Positions 23,801 through 35,900 of a stretch of DNA of 45,861 nucleotides are shown in pieces. A model generated the notes under the pieces. That model was not told the DNA's origin, did not search any database, and saw only the letters and a program-made list of their open reading frames with translations. The stretch covers positions 1-45,861 of the forward strand of contig CAJNOQ010000586.1 in NCBI GenBank assembly GCA_905250885.1, in the 5' to 3' direction. Origin of the DNA: Didymodactylos carnosus. Taxonomy: Eukaryota; Rotifera; Eurotatoria; Philodinida; Philodinidae. Numbering within the stretch: position 1 is the stretch's first letter; each line of letters begins with the position of its first letter. Position numbers and translations under genes: made by a program.

Positions 23801-26800
23801 CTGGCAGAGGTGTTTGAACGACATTTGACACCTAGAAACGCGTTTGTAGCGTTCCATTCTAGATGCGTTTAGACGCGTTTTTTTTCAGTTTCTTGAATAA
23901 AACTTGTCTGGACGTGTTTTTTTGTACACAAATGTTGAAAAAAATGGGTATTGATTTTTGCTTTTTTAGAATACTTACGACGTACCATCTCTGTTACCTG
24001 ATCGTAGTTCATTTCGTAGTTCAAACCAATTTCAACAATACGAAGTTCCTCAGGTACCGCATAAACAATTAAATCTTAATGAAATGGATGAACCGCATAT
24101 TTATCAAGAAATTCGTCCGATGTATGAAGAACAATTGCAGAAACAAAACGGAAATCATGAAGATTTTCAGTTTATTCGCGGTGCCATTGAGCGTGTGTTT
24201 GATTTTCATACGGCTAGTAATGACTCGGAAGCAAGTGATGCAACACCATACGAACACATTTCCGACGATAGTGTATCATCATCCGAAACAAAGTCATCTC
24301 AGTATAAAACAACAATTTCAAAGAATAATGATAAATCATCAGATATTAAACATAATAAATCGATTTCTGAAGAAAACGCTCCATTTCCGGCTGTTGAAGC
24401 AGTACAACGATTTTATCGGAATAATAACAACTACAATAATACTGTTTATGTTAATAGTGAAACAATAGCGAAAAAATTGATACCTGTTACCAATCTGGAT
24501 GATAATTTTGAATATCTAAATGAACCAATGCTCATAGCACCTACAAATAATGATAAAAATTCTCCAAGTCATGTAACACATAAGAATACAATCGACGTAT
24601 CAAAACGATTTGATTTGTCAAAAATTAATGAAGAGGGAATTTCAGCAACAAAATCAAAATCAAAATCAAAATCGAGTGCGGGTGCAGTTGAACAAGAAAT
24701 CAATAATTCTGAAGTTGATGATACACTGAATGACATTGAAGATTATCTAGACCAAGGGAATAAAGAAAGCTCGCACACAAGTAATGAAAATTCACCAGTT
24801 ACATCAACACAACATGCGGTTGTACCGAAAACTATCAAACCAGCACAAGAAACACAAACAGAAAAGGTGAGATTTGACTTAAATTTAAACTCTTCTGTTA
24901 TTGATTTGTTACGTTGATTATCAAAAATTTCTAGAGAGATCTCATTCATGTTCTGCTATTCAAATATTATTCACTGTTTTCAACTTGAATAGAGATTAAA
25001 AATTATCTGTTATTTCTATTTAGTTCAATTTTGATTCTCATGTTAAAGCAACGAGTAGTCCAACAGAGAGTCAAAGTACAATACACTCTTATCAAACAGC
25101 AAAATCTAGTTTACCAGTTGATATTGTAACAACAGTTATTTTGGAAAAGGAAGGTGATGATGATGATGATAATGATGTGGATATTGAAATGATTGAAGGT
25201 GATATGGTATTATATTATGATGATATTGAAATCGTCGAACATTCACCCATTTCTAGTACATCTGCATCTTCATCCGAAGATGTTATTCCTCAACCACCTC
25301 CACCGGTACCTGCTCGAACGTTGAAACCAATGCGATTACTGAATGATGTTAATGATGAAACACGAATTGTTTCTCAACGAAAAGCAAGCATTGAAACCGA
25401 TATAGATAATTATATTGAATCCAGAAATATAACAAATAATTTAACATATGGACATATTCAATCAAATAATGTCATCGAGGTCATACCTTCAAAAACAACG
25501 AAAACAAGTATTCGAATCGTTGATGAAACAAAAATTCCTCCACTTCCACCTCGTCGTTCGTCATCTGACTTGAGAAAATTTGGGGTTAATATGGTAAACG
25601 ATTTATTAAATAGAACTGACTATAAAAAAGATTTTTATGTAACATCCATACAACCTTATCCTCGAATTCCATCATCACGACATTATTGTGGAAAAATTAA
25701 TGAAAATTACAACAATTCGTCTTCTCGAACAAGTAGTGGTAGTAGCGGAGCAGCAGTCGAAACATCACGAAATTTGAAAAAACAAGTTTTACCACTCGAG
25801 CCAATAATCAAATCGCGCACATTACCAGCGACAATAGGTGATCAACAAGTAAATAATACAGCTAATATTATTGATCGTTTATCTACTCAATTATCTCAAT
25901 CGCCTACCTCTTCTCGTTTACCGCCAAAAAGTCCATTTGCCACACTTCCATCAAGAACAACGAATCCACATCCGTCTATTAAACAACAACAAGTTACACG
26001 ACAAACATTATCAACAAACGCACTAACAAAACAAATTCAAAACGCAGTGAGTAAAAGTAGTCTGTATGGATCACAGACTGTCAATAATTTGTCAACATCT
26101 ACAAAAGAGTTACGAGATTATGTATCGGATACGTATACACCTGATGAGTCAAATATTATTGATGATAATGAAATCGTGCATGTAAGAAACGATGGCAGTG
26201 ATCAATTGTTTAAACGACAACAACGATTATCACGTAGTTTTCATAATGTATCCGATTATCATGATGCACATACAACTCGAACCTTACCGTCAAAATCCTA
26301 CGAAGATAATCTAGATCATGTTGCTGATCGATTACCATTACCACAACAACACTCTCAGCTTAAGACAACATTGTCTCAATCCCGTTTATCGCCAACAGTT
26401 CCTCTAGTGCCAAGTACATCAACTCAAGAGGATAATGCACGAATGTTATCGATGAAATGGTATACCGGACAAGTATCTGAAAATTCTGAAATTTGTTATA
26501 TGAATAAGAACAATGATGATTTGTTGAAAGGATATATCACTGCGCATGGTACACGTGAAATGAACAATTTATTCGATAAACTACATAATTCAACCGATGT
26601 TCGTATTCAAGCCGCATTAGACGATATTCGATTACGTGTCGTTCAATTCGATCAATCAAAAAGTCAAAATGACTTACAAGCATTTATGCTCTATTTAGAA
26701 AGTCGCCTAAAAGATTTGAGCAGAATATCAGTAATTCCTCGAGATATCAATGGTGACGATAATCGAGCAAAACGAACACAATCGCAAACATCATTAAGAA

Positions 26801-27613
26801 CAAGTTCATCGAATGAAAATATAATTGACAATAATCAATCGAATTCAAATGAGAAAAATAAACAACCATCAAGACAACTTGGCAGACAACAAATGAGGCC
26901 AACGACAAATGGACATTCTAATACTCAAAAACGGCGCCCTAGTACAAATCGAGGTACATTTTAGTGTTAATACCTTGATCAGTGTAGTTTGTATTTCTTC
27001 TGTTATTTACTCTAGATAAAGAAGAGGATTTAGACAATGTACTGAATACCATTCTTGCTTTACCGAAAAAAGGAGAGACTACTCTGTCTCGAGAGACTAT
27101 TAACAAATCTATCAACAGGTATGGATAACATCAAAATCATCATCATTTCTACATAAAAATTACGTTTTTTCCCATTTAGAGATGGGTCTACTCCTTTACC
27201 AGTGTCAATTACAAATAAGGATCAAATTGGCAAGCGACTGTTTGAAAGTGCATTCACAGATCAACGATTATTATACGATGTAAGTCTTTAGTTTTACTTG
27301 ATTAATATTCCATGTAGGTTTTTTTATTGTTTTGTCGCGATAGACAGTTTGTTTTTGACCTGTTATTGCAATAACAGACTATTTATTGAGATGTGTTCGT
27401 TATCGGCAGCAGGTCAAAAACAGACTGTCTATCGTGGAGATCGCGATACTGGACAATTTCCGTCGCCACTCTCTTTTCGATACAAAAAATATTGGCATTT
27501 ATTGCAATATTTGAGCCAAAAAGACTACATAGGTATACAAAAATAATAATTTATTTTTCTCTATTTTATAGGGTCCCAAAAAGAAAGAGGAATTATTCGA
27601 GACATCTGTCTGA
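14827..27613 (+). CDS. large low-complexity scaffold-like protein with SH3- and PDZ-ligand motifs
   Basis: Ten exons: 14827-15640, 19074-19388, 19483-19854, 21417-22378, 22638-23615, 23970-24866, 25024-26953, 27016-27118, 27180-27279, 27572-27613. Every junction is GT..AG and phases agree (1,1,1,0,0,0,1,2,0), giving 6513 nt and about 2170 aa. Most of the chain is Ser/Asn/Asp/Thr-rich and probably disordered. Conserved-looking parts: residues about 98-122 (RWKQDDYENRLRYSLTKLQL then PEWF); two SH3-ligand motifs in exon 7, PPPPVPAR (about 1538) and PPLPPRR (about 1618), both PxxPxR; and a probably helical block at about 1920-2015 (motifs MKWYTGQVSENSEICYMNK and IQAALDDIRLRVVQFD). The extreme C-terminus is KKKEELFETSV, a class I PDZ ligand (T-x-V). 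There is no signal peptide or membrane helix. An adaptor linking SH3 and PDZ proteins at the cortex or cytoskeleton would fit, but I do not recognise the family. The start ATG is the first in the open frame and is overlapped by an upstream ORF. Confidence 0.75.
17047..17078. repeat. (TA)n microsatellite
   Basis: A run of about 15 TA units with one G interruption, inside intron 1 of the scaffold gene. Confidence 0.8.
17624..17666. repeat. short perfect hairpin in intron
   Basis: CGCATCAAATATGAAA and its exact reverse complement TTTCATATTTGATGCG are separated by 11 nt (GTAATGCAATA). It lies within intron 1 of the scaffold gene. Function unknown; it may be a remnant of a small foldback element. 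Confidence 0.65.
19855..21416 (+). other. third intron of the scaffold gene (1.6 kb)
   Basis: GTAGGA donor at 19855; TTTCTTTCTTTCAG acceptor at 21403-21416. It contains a (GAAA)n run at 21345-21368 just ahead of the polypyrimidine tract and a TCACTCACG word near 21068. No internal exon is needed, because phases close across it. Confidence 0.55.
21345..21368. repeat. (GAAA)n microsatellite
   Basis: Six AGAA units close to the 3' end of intron 3 of the scaffold gene. Confidence 0.8.
23784..23880. repeat. clustered AAACGCGTTT palindromes
   Basis: Inside intron 5 of the scaffold gene, AAACGCGTTT occurs at 23784-23793 and 23836-23845, with near copies GATGCGTTT and AGACGCGTTT up to 23880 and spaced GTTTGTAGCGTT / GTTTAGCGTTG words between. 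The CpG-containing cluster stands out from the A+T-rich intron. Confidence 0.55.
27338..27434. mobile_element. small foldback in the last intron of the scaffold gene
   Basis: The 25-nt arms CGATAGACAGT(T/C)TGTTTTTGACCTG at 27338-27362 and its complement at 27410-27434 differ by one base. The left arm runs into a perfect 18-nt palindrome (CTGTTATTGCAATAACAG). The intron (27280-27571) is about 230 nt longer than its neighbours, so this looks like an insertion. Confidence 0.6.
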
Positions 27614-28529
27614 TAAGATTTATTAATAAATCTATCGAAAAATGTGTCAGTGTACAATTTAACTAATACAAACTGTGTAAAATTCTCTTTCTGTGATATT
27701 TTCACATTCGTTATTTATATATTCTTGCCAAAGAACGTGCACTGTTATTTCTCGCCTCTCCGAGAATGAAATTATGTCTGTTCGATTATTTTTTACCTGT
27801 TCTAATTAATTCAAAATATTTTTTTATCATGTTTCTTGCTGTTAGTTTTTCTTCCGTTTTTTTCTTGCAAGCAACAAACCGATACTATATGCGCTTATTT
27901 ATATAGTAAATCCGAGCCATTGTTTTAGAGGAAATTATTCAATATATACCCCTTTTCTACTGTCATTTGATCTGTAGAGCTGTTTTAGATGTTAGATATA
28001 ATACGCATTACTTCAAAAATAAGTGGTTTCTTTTTGTTTTTTCAAAACTTCACACATCGAATAGCAAAACTATACTTAAATAGATATTTATAATAACTTT
28101 TTGTATTTTGTAAATTTTTGTTTTTTTTCTTTTTGTGAATCTTGTTTCATTTTATGAAACTTTTTTTATATGAATTCATTCAAACGGCTTTGTGTTTAGC
28201 ACAAAAAGTAAAAATCGACCTGATGTTGTTGTTATTCTCATGCACCCTTCCAGATGAAGTGAGTCCGACACTCAAGATGCAGCCTGTGCATTGTATAAAC
28301 AGAATGTATAACAGTTTCGTTATATACTTCTTTATGAGCAAAACAAAGCAAAGATCAAGCATATCTTAAAGTTATTATTTGTGCATCAGTCTGGAAGCAT
28401 TCATTCTAAAGTAACAGATTTCTACGCTGTTTTTCTACAAGAAAGGCTACCAATCAATCCTCAATCACCAAATAACTTAATTTTCACATTGTTAAAAATT
28501 TTTACGCCAAATAATATTGAAATATGTTC
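27614..28529. other. convergent intergenic region, left part
   Basis: Downstream of the scaffold gene stop; it should hold that gene's 3' untranslated region. A+T-rich with poly-T runs. No coding exon that I can support. Confidence 0.5.
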
Positions 28530-29150
28530 TTGAAGATCATATTACAAAATACCACAAGATTTTTCTTGCAACAGGATTTCGTAAGATCTTGCAAGCTTTC
28601 TCAAGATCTTATAAGAATTCATTAGATCTTGCAAGATAATGTGCCTGATCCTGTACTACACATTTCCTCTATACTCTGTTTTTGATATTTCTAGCATTTG
28701 CAGGACTGTTATGTTCTTATGATCCGTGCCTGATCACGTGCCTTAGAGGTGTGTACTTTCTTTGAAGCTACACACTTCAGCGAAGTTAAAGAAAACGTCT
28801 AAGTTTTATATCATAAGAATAATGTTGTATATACATATCGTAGCGAAATTTGTGGGGAGAATGAGTTATCGCTTTTTGCAAGAGTAAATAAGATCTTATG
28901 ACAAGAACTAAATATGAGTCAACGCTCGTACAAGATATTACAAGATCATTCGATTTTTTTTGTCATAAGATCCTATATGATCGTGTCATTTCTTTTGAGC
29001 TGATCCTGTGTGATCGTATGACAAGAAGTTACAAGATTCCGCAGGATCTTACACGATCTTGAAATAAGACCTTGTAAGACCATGCAGTAAAATCTTGTCA
29101 CAAGATTTCATAAGAAAACGACAGATTTTACATGATCTCGTAAGATGATT
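28530..29150. repeat. GATC-palindrome repeat block (copy A)
   Basis: More than fifteen partly overlapping variants of the word CAAGATCTTGTAAGATC in both orientations (for example TTGCAAGATC, GATCTTGTAA, TTACAAGATC, CATAAGATCTT, TTACACGATCTTG). They are irregularly spaced and form a dense, self-complementary tract. The same word family recurs at 36610-37170 inside an intron of the TBC gene. Confidence 0.6.
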
Positions 29151-29212
29151 TTCACCTGGGGAGATAATGTTTGACAATATTACACTATAAAGCATTAAAT
29201 ACTATATTAGAT

Positions 29213-29240
29213 TTAGTTTTGCAGTTTACTGCAAAACTAA
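29213..29240. repeat. perfect 12-bp-arm hairpin
   Basis: TTAGTTTTGCAG, loop TTTA, CTGCAAAACTAA. It lies between two convergent genes. It could be a transcript-end structure or chance; nothing else supports a function. Confidence 0.5.
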
Positions 29241-29950
29241 GTTAACTTATACAAATTCATGTGTTTGAATCTTTATTTGCACAATTTTGTGTTTTTCGAT
29301 AGTTTTAGTTTAGAATACTGTAACGGAATTTTTCTGCTTGTATTTTGAGAGAATAAAGCTTATACTGCATTATGGTCACACACTATCTCTCCATAAAATG
29401 TTTAATGAGTTTTTGTTCGTTATATAACGTTTGCGGTATATCTTCACACATTCACATTATCTGACGTAAAAGTTTTTAACGGTGTAGGAATCCTTGTATA
29501 ATGGTACACGAAATTTGACTGTCTCGTTCAAGCAAAACCATTGATCTCCATAGTTCGTGAAATCAGATAACAGTTGTGAAATAGCAGTGAACAAAACTAA
29601 ATCAAAAATGAACAACTGAAACAGCCCCAACTGAACGCATACACGCAAAATTCATTTTTGTGAATAATGAACTAAAGTAAAAATAGAATACCAGTTTAGA
29701 ATTATGTTCCAAAGGCGTTTATGTATATGGGATTAACTAATACAACATTGTTATTTTGCTACTTGATTAAAATGCAAGAATATATTTAAAGTAAATAAGT
29801 TAAATTTAATTAGATGTATCGTATAATTCTTATTCGTGGGCTTTTTTAAACATAACTTGGAGAAATTACATGATTCTTCACTTGTACCATCTCGGCAACA
29901 TATAATGGGTTTTTACCGTTTATTGCTGTGATGAAACCAGATAAACTTGC

Positions 29951-32900
29951 TTAAATTAAATTAGATGAAATACTGTTCGAACGATCACGATTTTCTTTAA
30001 AGTACTTCCATCTAGCGTGTTGTGGTCGTAGTGGAATAGATGAGTCTGGACTGAGTTCGACAATCACATCATTGGTCCATTGGGTCTAAAATGAAAGTAC
30101 AGAAGATACCAAGTGTTTGATCTGCCTAATTGTAACTCTGCTTATACACATTAGTTTCGATAACTATCTAAAAGGCTCATGCCCAATTTATATCTTTTGT
30201 TCACATCCGATCTCAACAGCCTACGTTTAAATAATCAATTCGAGATTTTGAGCTCATCGCCAAACCTAAGCAAAACCATCTTTTTAGGTTTTAGAAGAGG
30301 TTTTAAACGTGCAAAACTGATTTACATTTACTTGATTTACAACTGTCGAAAACGATGTTCATAGCGGTGGTTGGTAAGATGGTTAATAAGATGGTTTTGC
30401 TTAGGTTTGGCGATGAGCTCTTTCATATGGCTGGATCAAAAACATTTTTTGTTTAGAAAAGTTTTCCAGCTTAAAAACCGGGTCGTTGAAAAATGGGGTC
30501 TCTAAACTAAAATTGGGCCCAAACCAATGTGATATTCAGATTCAGCACACTCGATTACCTATTGTCCACTAAGCGTCAGGCCAAAAGCGTTTAAACAGTT
30601 GGGGTATTTCCCTCGTTAGACAAAAGCATAATACGTACTGTATCTTCTACTCTTTTCCATCGTAGAACCGTCTCATCATCACCATATTTTCCTTGACCCG
30701 TGATAATAACAGTTTGATCATTGTGGCTAAATAAATAATTGTTCTAATTAGCAGTAGAAACAATATATACAGCGAGATACTATGGTTAAAAGTCGTTACC
30801 TTGATTTACAAATACATTTGATAGACGAATCTGAAACTTTTGCTTTAAATGCTAAATTGAAATTAACAGACATTCTCGATGTATCAATAGATTTTTGATT
30901 CCGAATAATTGATTGTGATAGACTTCGATGCGTATGTTTTATACATTCGTCCGCTGAAATTATTGCCGGACTAGATGAGCGTGTATGTTGAGAGGTTAGT
31001 GTTGTTGATGTATCTGAGTCTGGTACACATTTCGGTTGTTTATGATTATGCTTTCTCAACGACGGTTTTAACTTTATTTCACTATTCAGATTAGAAAATC
31101 TACGATGATCAGTTTTACCTTGTTTTGCCATAATAGATGTTGAAAGATGTCGTGTTCTGCGTCGTAAAAAATTTGCCTTGATACTCTTCGTCTTACCATT
31201 ACTACTCGGTACTAATACATTTGGACTAAACGCAATTTGATATAAATGCTTCGATGGTAACCATTCATCGTAGTCATTGTTGATAACAAAATCATTTCCA
31301 TATTCATCTATATTGATTGCTGATTCGGAATATGAACGAGGAGCAGAGCGTTTATCTAGAAATAATGTGTTGTTCATACAATCGGTATGCTGCACAAGAT
31401 GACGAGACATATCGATTAAATTAGAGGAAGCGCTGAATGATCGTGAATGATAATAAAGTGAGTCTGTTTGAAAGTCCATTATTGATGACTTCGATTTTTT
31501 TGGTTGAAAATTGACGTCAAATACGTAAATATTACCAGCTGATGTACCAAGCCACAATTGCCCACCGTTTACTAGTAATGATGATATTTGAGTTTCGCTA
31601 GATGTACAATCTTCATCGTCAGTCTTCAAAATAAATTAATAGTTTGATTAATGATTTTCAACTTAGTGAGTATCCCATCATTTTGAACCAACCTGTGCTC
31701 TCGCTAACTCATGGTCACTGTTCGGTTTTTCAAGCTTGTTGAATACAGTTGTTAATGAAGTACTTGCATAGAGTTTACAATTATTACTATCCCATACTTG
31801 TAACGTATTACTCGAACGTAGTATTAACCAAATATAATTTGGTTCATCAAGATAAAGGATTGGTGTCAATTCAAGATATTGCGTTGTAAGTCCAACAGAT
31901 ATGAGTACATCTAATGTTCTAAAAGAGAAGATGAGCAATAAAACTTTTTCTCGCTAATCAACCTGTGTTTATGTCCACAAACTTTTCATTTAGAATTGAT
32001 AATTTATTTGAGCATATACACCATAGCTTTTCATTTGATACTATAACAGTGGTAAGAGGTGCTTTACCCAACGAAATGGAAAATGCTTCTTCTGGCACTC
32101 TATTATCGGATAACTAAACATCATAAATTCATAAAATTATTTTTTAGTATTATGCGACTAATACTTACTTCTACTATGGCTAAAGTTCCTTCGGATAACC
32201 CACAGTAAGCACGAATCAAATCTTCCTTCTTATAGTGAGTTATGTATACAATAGAACTGCTTAACTTCGTGACCCATTGAATATTTCTAGATAAAAATAT
32301 TTTGAGCATTAATGTCTAATAGGAATAATATAAGAGGCCATCGTTTCTGTACCTGTTCTCAATAGAATATCCAAGAAGAGTTCCCGATAAAGTACCGACG
32401 AGCACAAGATCTGACTTGACACAATCCATACAATATGCACGAGAATTATACTGAAAATAATTTAAAGTAATTCGTATTGTTCGCTGTTGAATAATACATA
32501 CGGTTAATTCTAAATCAATCATAATGCCTCGTTCAATATTCACTTCAAATATTCGATATTCGAATTGAGAACCAAACACAAACCATAACAGACCTAAAAT
32601 TATCAAACAGTGTCGGCATAATGTTATACAGTTTCAGACGACTTGATTACTTTGATACCTCCTGTTATCACACAGACACAGTCCAATGTACATGTATAAT
32701 GACTGATCTCTTGAAACTAAACAAACGATAGTATTATTTCATTTTTAAACAACAAAACACATTGTATTACGACATAATCTTGCTTTGCGAATGCGTGTGG
32801 TGATAATCGTCGCTTGAGTATTTTTTCTGTTAACAGTTTTGTGTAATACGCTTGTTTAACAGCAATATCTTTTCTTCTAGTAAATGGTTTCAAATCTTCA

Positions 32901-35900
32901 AATGCAATCTACATGAAATATGCAGTAATTTAACAAACAGTCTGAGGTTTTTTTCCTTAGCACTGTCCAAGTCCTGTACAACCTTAGGCAAGTTACTTAT
33001 GCATTAGTACCTGGGATCACCCGCCTGGCAACATACTCTCTGCGTTGTGACCTACAATACAGTTCCTCCAGCTAGTCTTCGTGGCTTGGCACCCAGCTAG
33101 TATTTGGCTAGCGAGTGTGAATAGGGAGTACAAGTAATCGGCCAAAAGAACGCTGTGTCAGACAAGTCTTCTGGTCAGAGCTGTAGTTGATGACTACCAC
33201 TAGTACTGATACAGACAAAAGCGTGTCAGGTGTAGAGAAAATATCGGACTATTGAAATTGACGCTTGTCTTCGCCCTATACGGCTAACGGTAGCCACTAG
33301 GCGAAGCATTCCTTCTTCTTTTTCTACCTGAAGTTTTTATAATAAAACTTTTGTTATTTCGAATTAAGGTACCTTGAATAGACTTTCAACATCGGTCAAA
33401 TTTTTTGCCGACTCTTTGATATGCTTCATCATCGATATAGTATCACTTTTCATTAAAATACTGTCGCGATTCATAATCAGTATCGCCACGGCAAATCGAA
33501 ATAAAACTTTTGGACCTTCTAACAGAAAACAATCCCAAATGCGCAATAAAGTCTAAAATAAGAGAAAATGTTTCAACCATACTATTAAATGGAAAATTGT
33601 TTCTTATCTATCTATCTACCTCGAATGGTACACTACCAATAAAGATAGCCATAAACCAGTTTAATGTTAAAGATGTAATTTCCACTTCAATACTTTCAAA
33701 ATGTCGATAAAGTTCAGGTGCTTTGATTTGTATCAAATCTTTTAATACGAATTGGTCGACTTGAGCTCCGATTAAACCAGAATCATAATAATTTGACGGA
33801 AAATAACATTCAGTAACAGCAATCAACAACCTAAAGAATAAGAAAAGAAGCTTTAGATTCTATGGAACTAAATATTATCATAATTTTCACCAAAATGCAT
33901 TTTCTGGTTCTAGAAACAATAGAGCAATACCGACAATAAAATTCATTCCTTGACAATAGCCAAGAGATGGATTGTACAAACAAAATGCTTCTAATATTTC
34001 GCTTAATTGATGAATCTAAAAATAAAACTGGCTTAATTCTTATTTCCGATTTTCAAAGTGATGACAAAAGAATGATCTAATTACACCAATCGAATCTTTT
34101 CTACAGAAACGAATATTTGTAGGCATTGTTCTATATAAATCTAATTGAATTTGTTTTCGAAATTTATTACTCAACTAAAATAAAAACAAAAATTGTAATT
34201 CGTTGTGATAAGCGTTATATGCACGATGTACATCGTTTTCTGGAATTTGAAGGCATAAAGTCTGGAATAACATGGCACCTCGAGCTTTTCTAACGTGAGC
34301 TACTTTCTTAAGGATTAATGAACGCCAAATATCTGACCGCAAGTGGTATGGTGCACCTTGATGAATGAGATTTTTAAAAGATTTCTACAAAATGAAGCAA
34401 AAAAAGAATTATTTTTATTGTGTTGACTAAACATTGATCGATGATTAGTTACTTTACCGAGACAATGTTATTATTAGTGAATGATGTTAGTAATGTTCGC
34501 CATAGTAGTTCATCGGTAATATAAGCTTTTTGGTCATAAAAATCAGTTAATTTCAAACAAATATACCGTAACATATCACTATCATTATTCTTTTTATGTT
34601 TAAAACCATAGGAGTCAATGTAACAACCACATCCTTCAAAACTAAAATCAAAAAGAAAATTGGTAAATGCTTGCATATCATATCTGTCTTACTATACATA
34701 CCTTTCAAATGACGGTAACGACGGATCTCGTTTTCGACAATCGGCTAAAAGTTCCTTCAGACGTTCTCGATGCTAGAAGAAATAAAAACATATTATAATG
34801 AGAGTGTAGAAATTTCTTCTTTATTATTTACCTTTGCTCCTCCAAATACTCGACCTTCGTCTGTGGCCAAAGATGTTTGTAACAAATAAACATAATCCCT
34901 TTGTAGTCCATGCATTTGTGTTTGTTGTACGCGAATTGCACTATAAAATTAGTAATAAACAAAATTATTTTTTAAATGTATATACATATATAGTTTGAAT
35001 TAACTAACCGTATAAGTTTTCGAATTCTAACATCATCATCACGAATCAGTTTATGCAATTTTGTTACTTCAAGGTTTAAGAATTTTAATTCATTATTTGT
35101 TTCTCGACTTTTTTCTGTAAACACTTTTGAAATAGCCGAAAATCTAAAATATCAACAACAGGAAGCACTTTTTAATACTTAATTTCACTATATTCTCTCA
35201 CTTATTGCATGGTGTTGCAGTGGTAATTATATCTGACAATTGTTGCTCTAATTTTCGCATAAGAGTACATTTTTCTTTAATTATTGACAAATAAATACAT
35301 TCTTTGTTTAATGCTGATGCTAGTTCAGATTTCAATGAACTAAAATTAGACCTCATGGGTTCTTTTAATGTCTATTAAAAAAAACGTGATATGCATACAG
35401 AAGTGAAGCATGAATGATCGTGTGACTTTGTGCTAAATGACCATCGTAATGATGATCGAATATTTTTTCGCAAAACGCTGAATCACATGATTCTATTGAG
35501 TTGGTCGATGAACCTGTTCCGGGATATGATTCAATGAAATTTTGTTGTTGTTGATTATTGGTTATTGAATTTGTTGCAGACGACGGTTGCAATTGAACAA
35601 TTGTACGACATTCAGAACACAAAATAGATGAACATGAATCGCATAGATCTTTATTTGAACATAAACTAAATAGAAACACACAGCCCCTATATTGTACTAT
35701 TTTATTATGTGCCGCCGATTACCGAGGTATTATCTCGAAACACTCGGTATACCGACAGTATCCGGGTAGTATTTTCCATATTTCGATACGGCGAATACCG
35801 TTTGAGATACCATTTCAGAGCTATTCACTTAACTGTTTCGCTAGTTCGATGAGAATATAAGGATAACAAAAAATTAAAAAACTTCAAAGTTTTTCTCTTT

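Noticed and set aside
28180..28369. Overlapping 60- and 75-codon frames on both strands
   Set aside because: Overlapping open frames on both strands with no splice partners or motifs.
29213..29240. Hairpin as a transcription terminator
   Set aside because: Factor-independent stem-loop terminators are a bacterial feature; this is a eukaryotic locus, so it is kept only as a hairpin.
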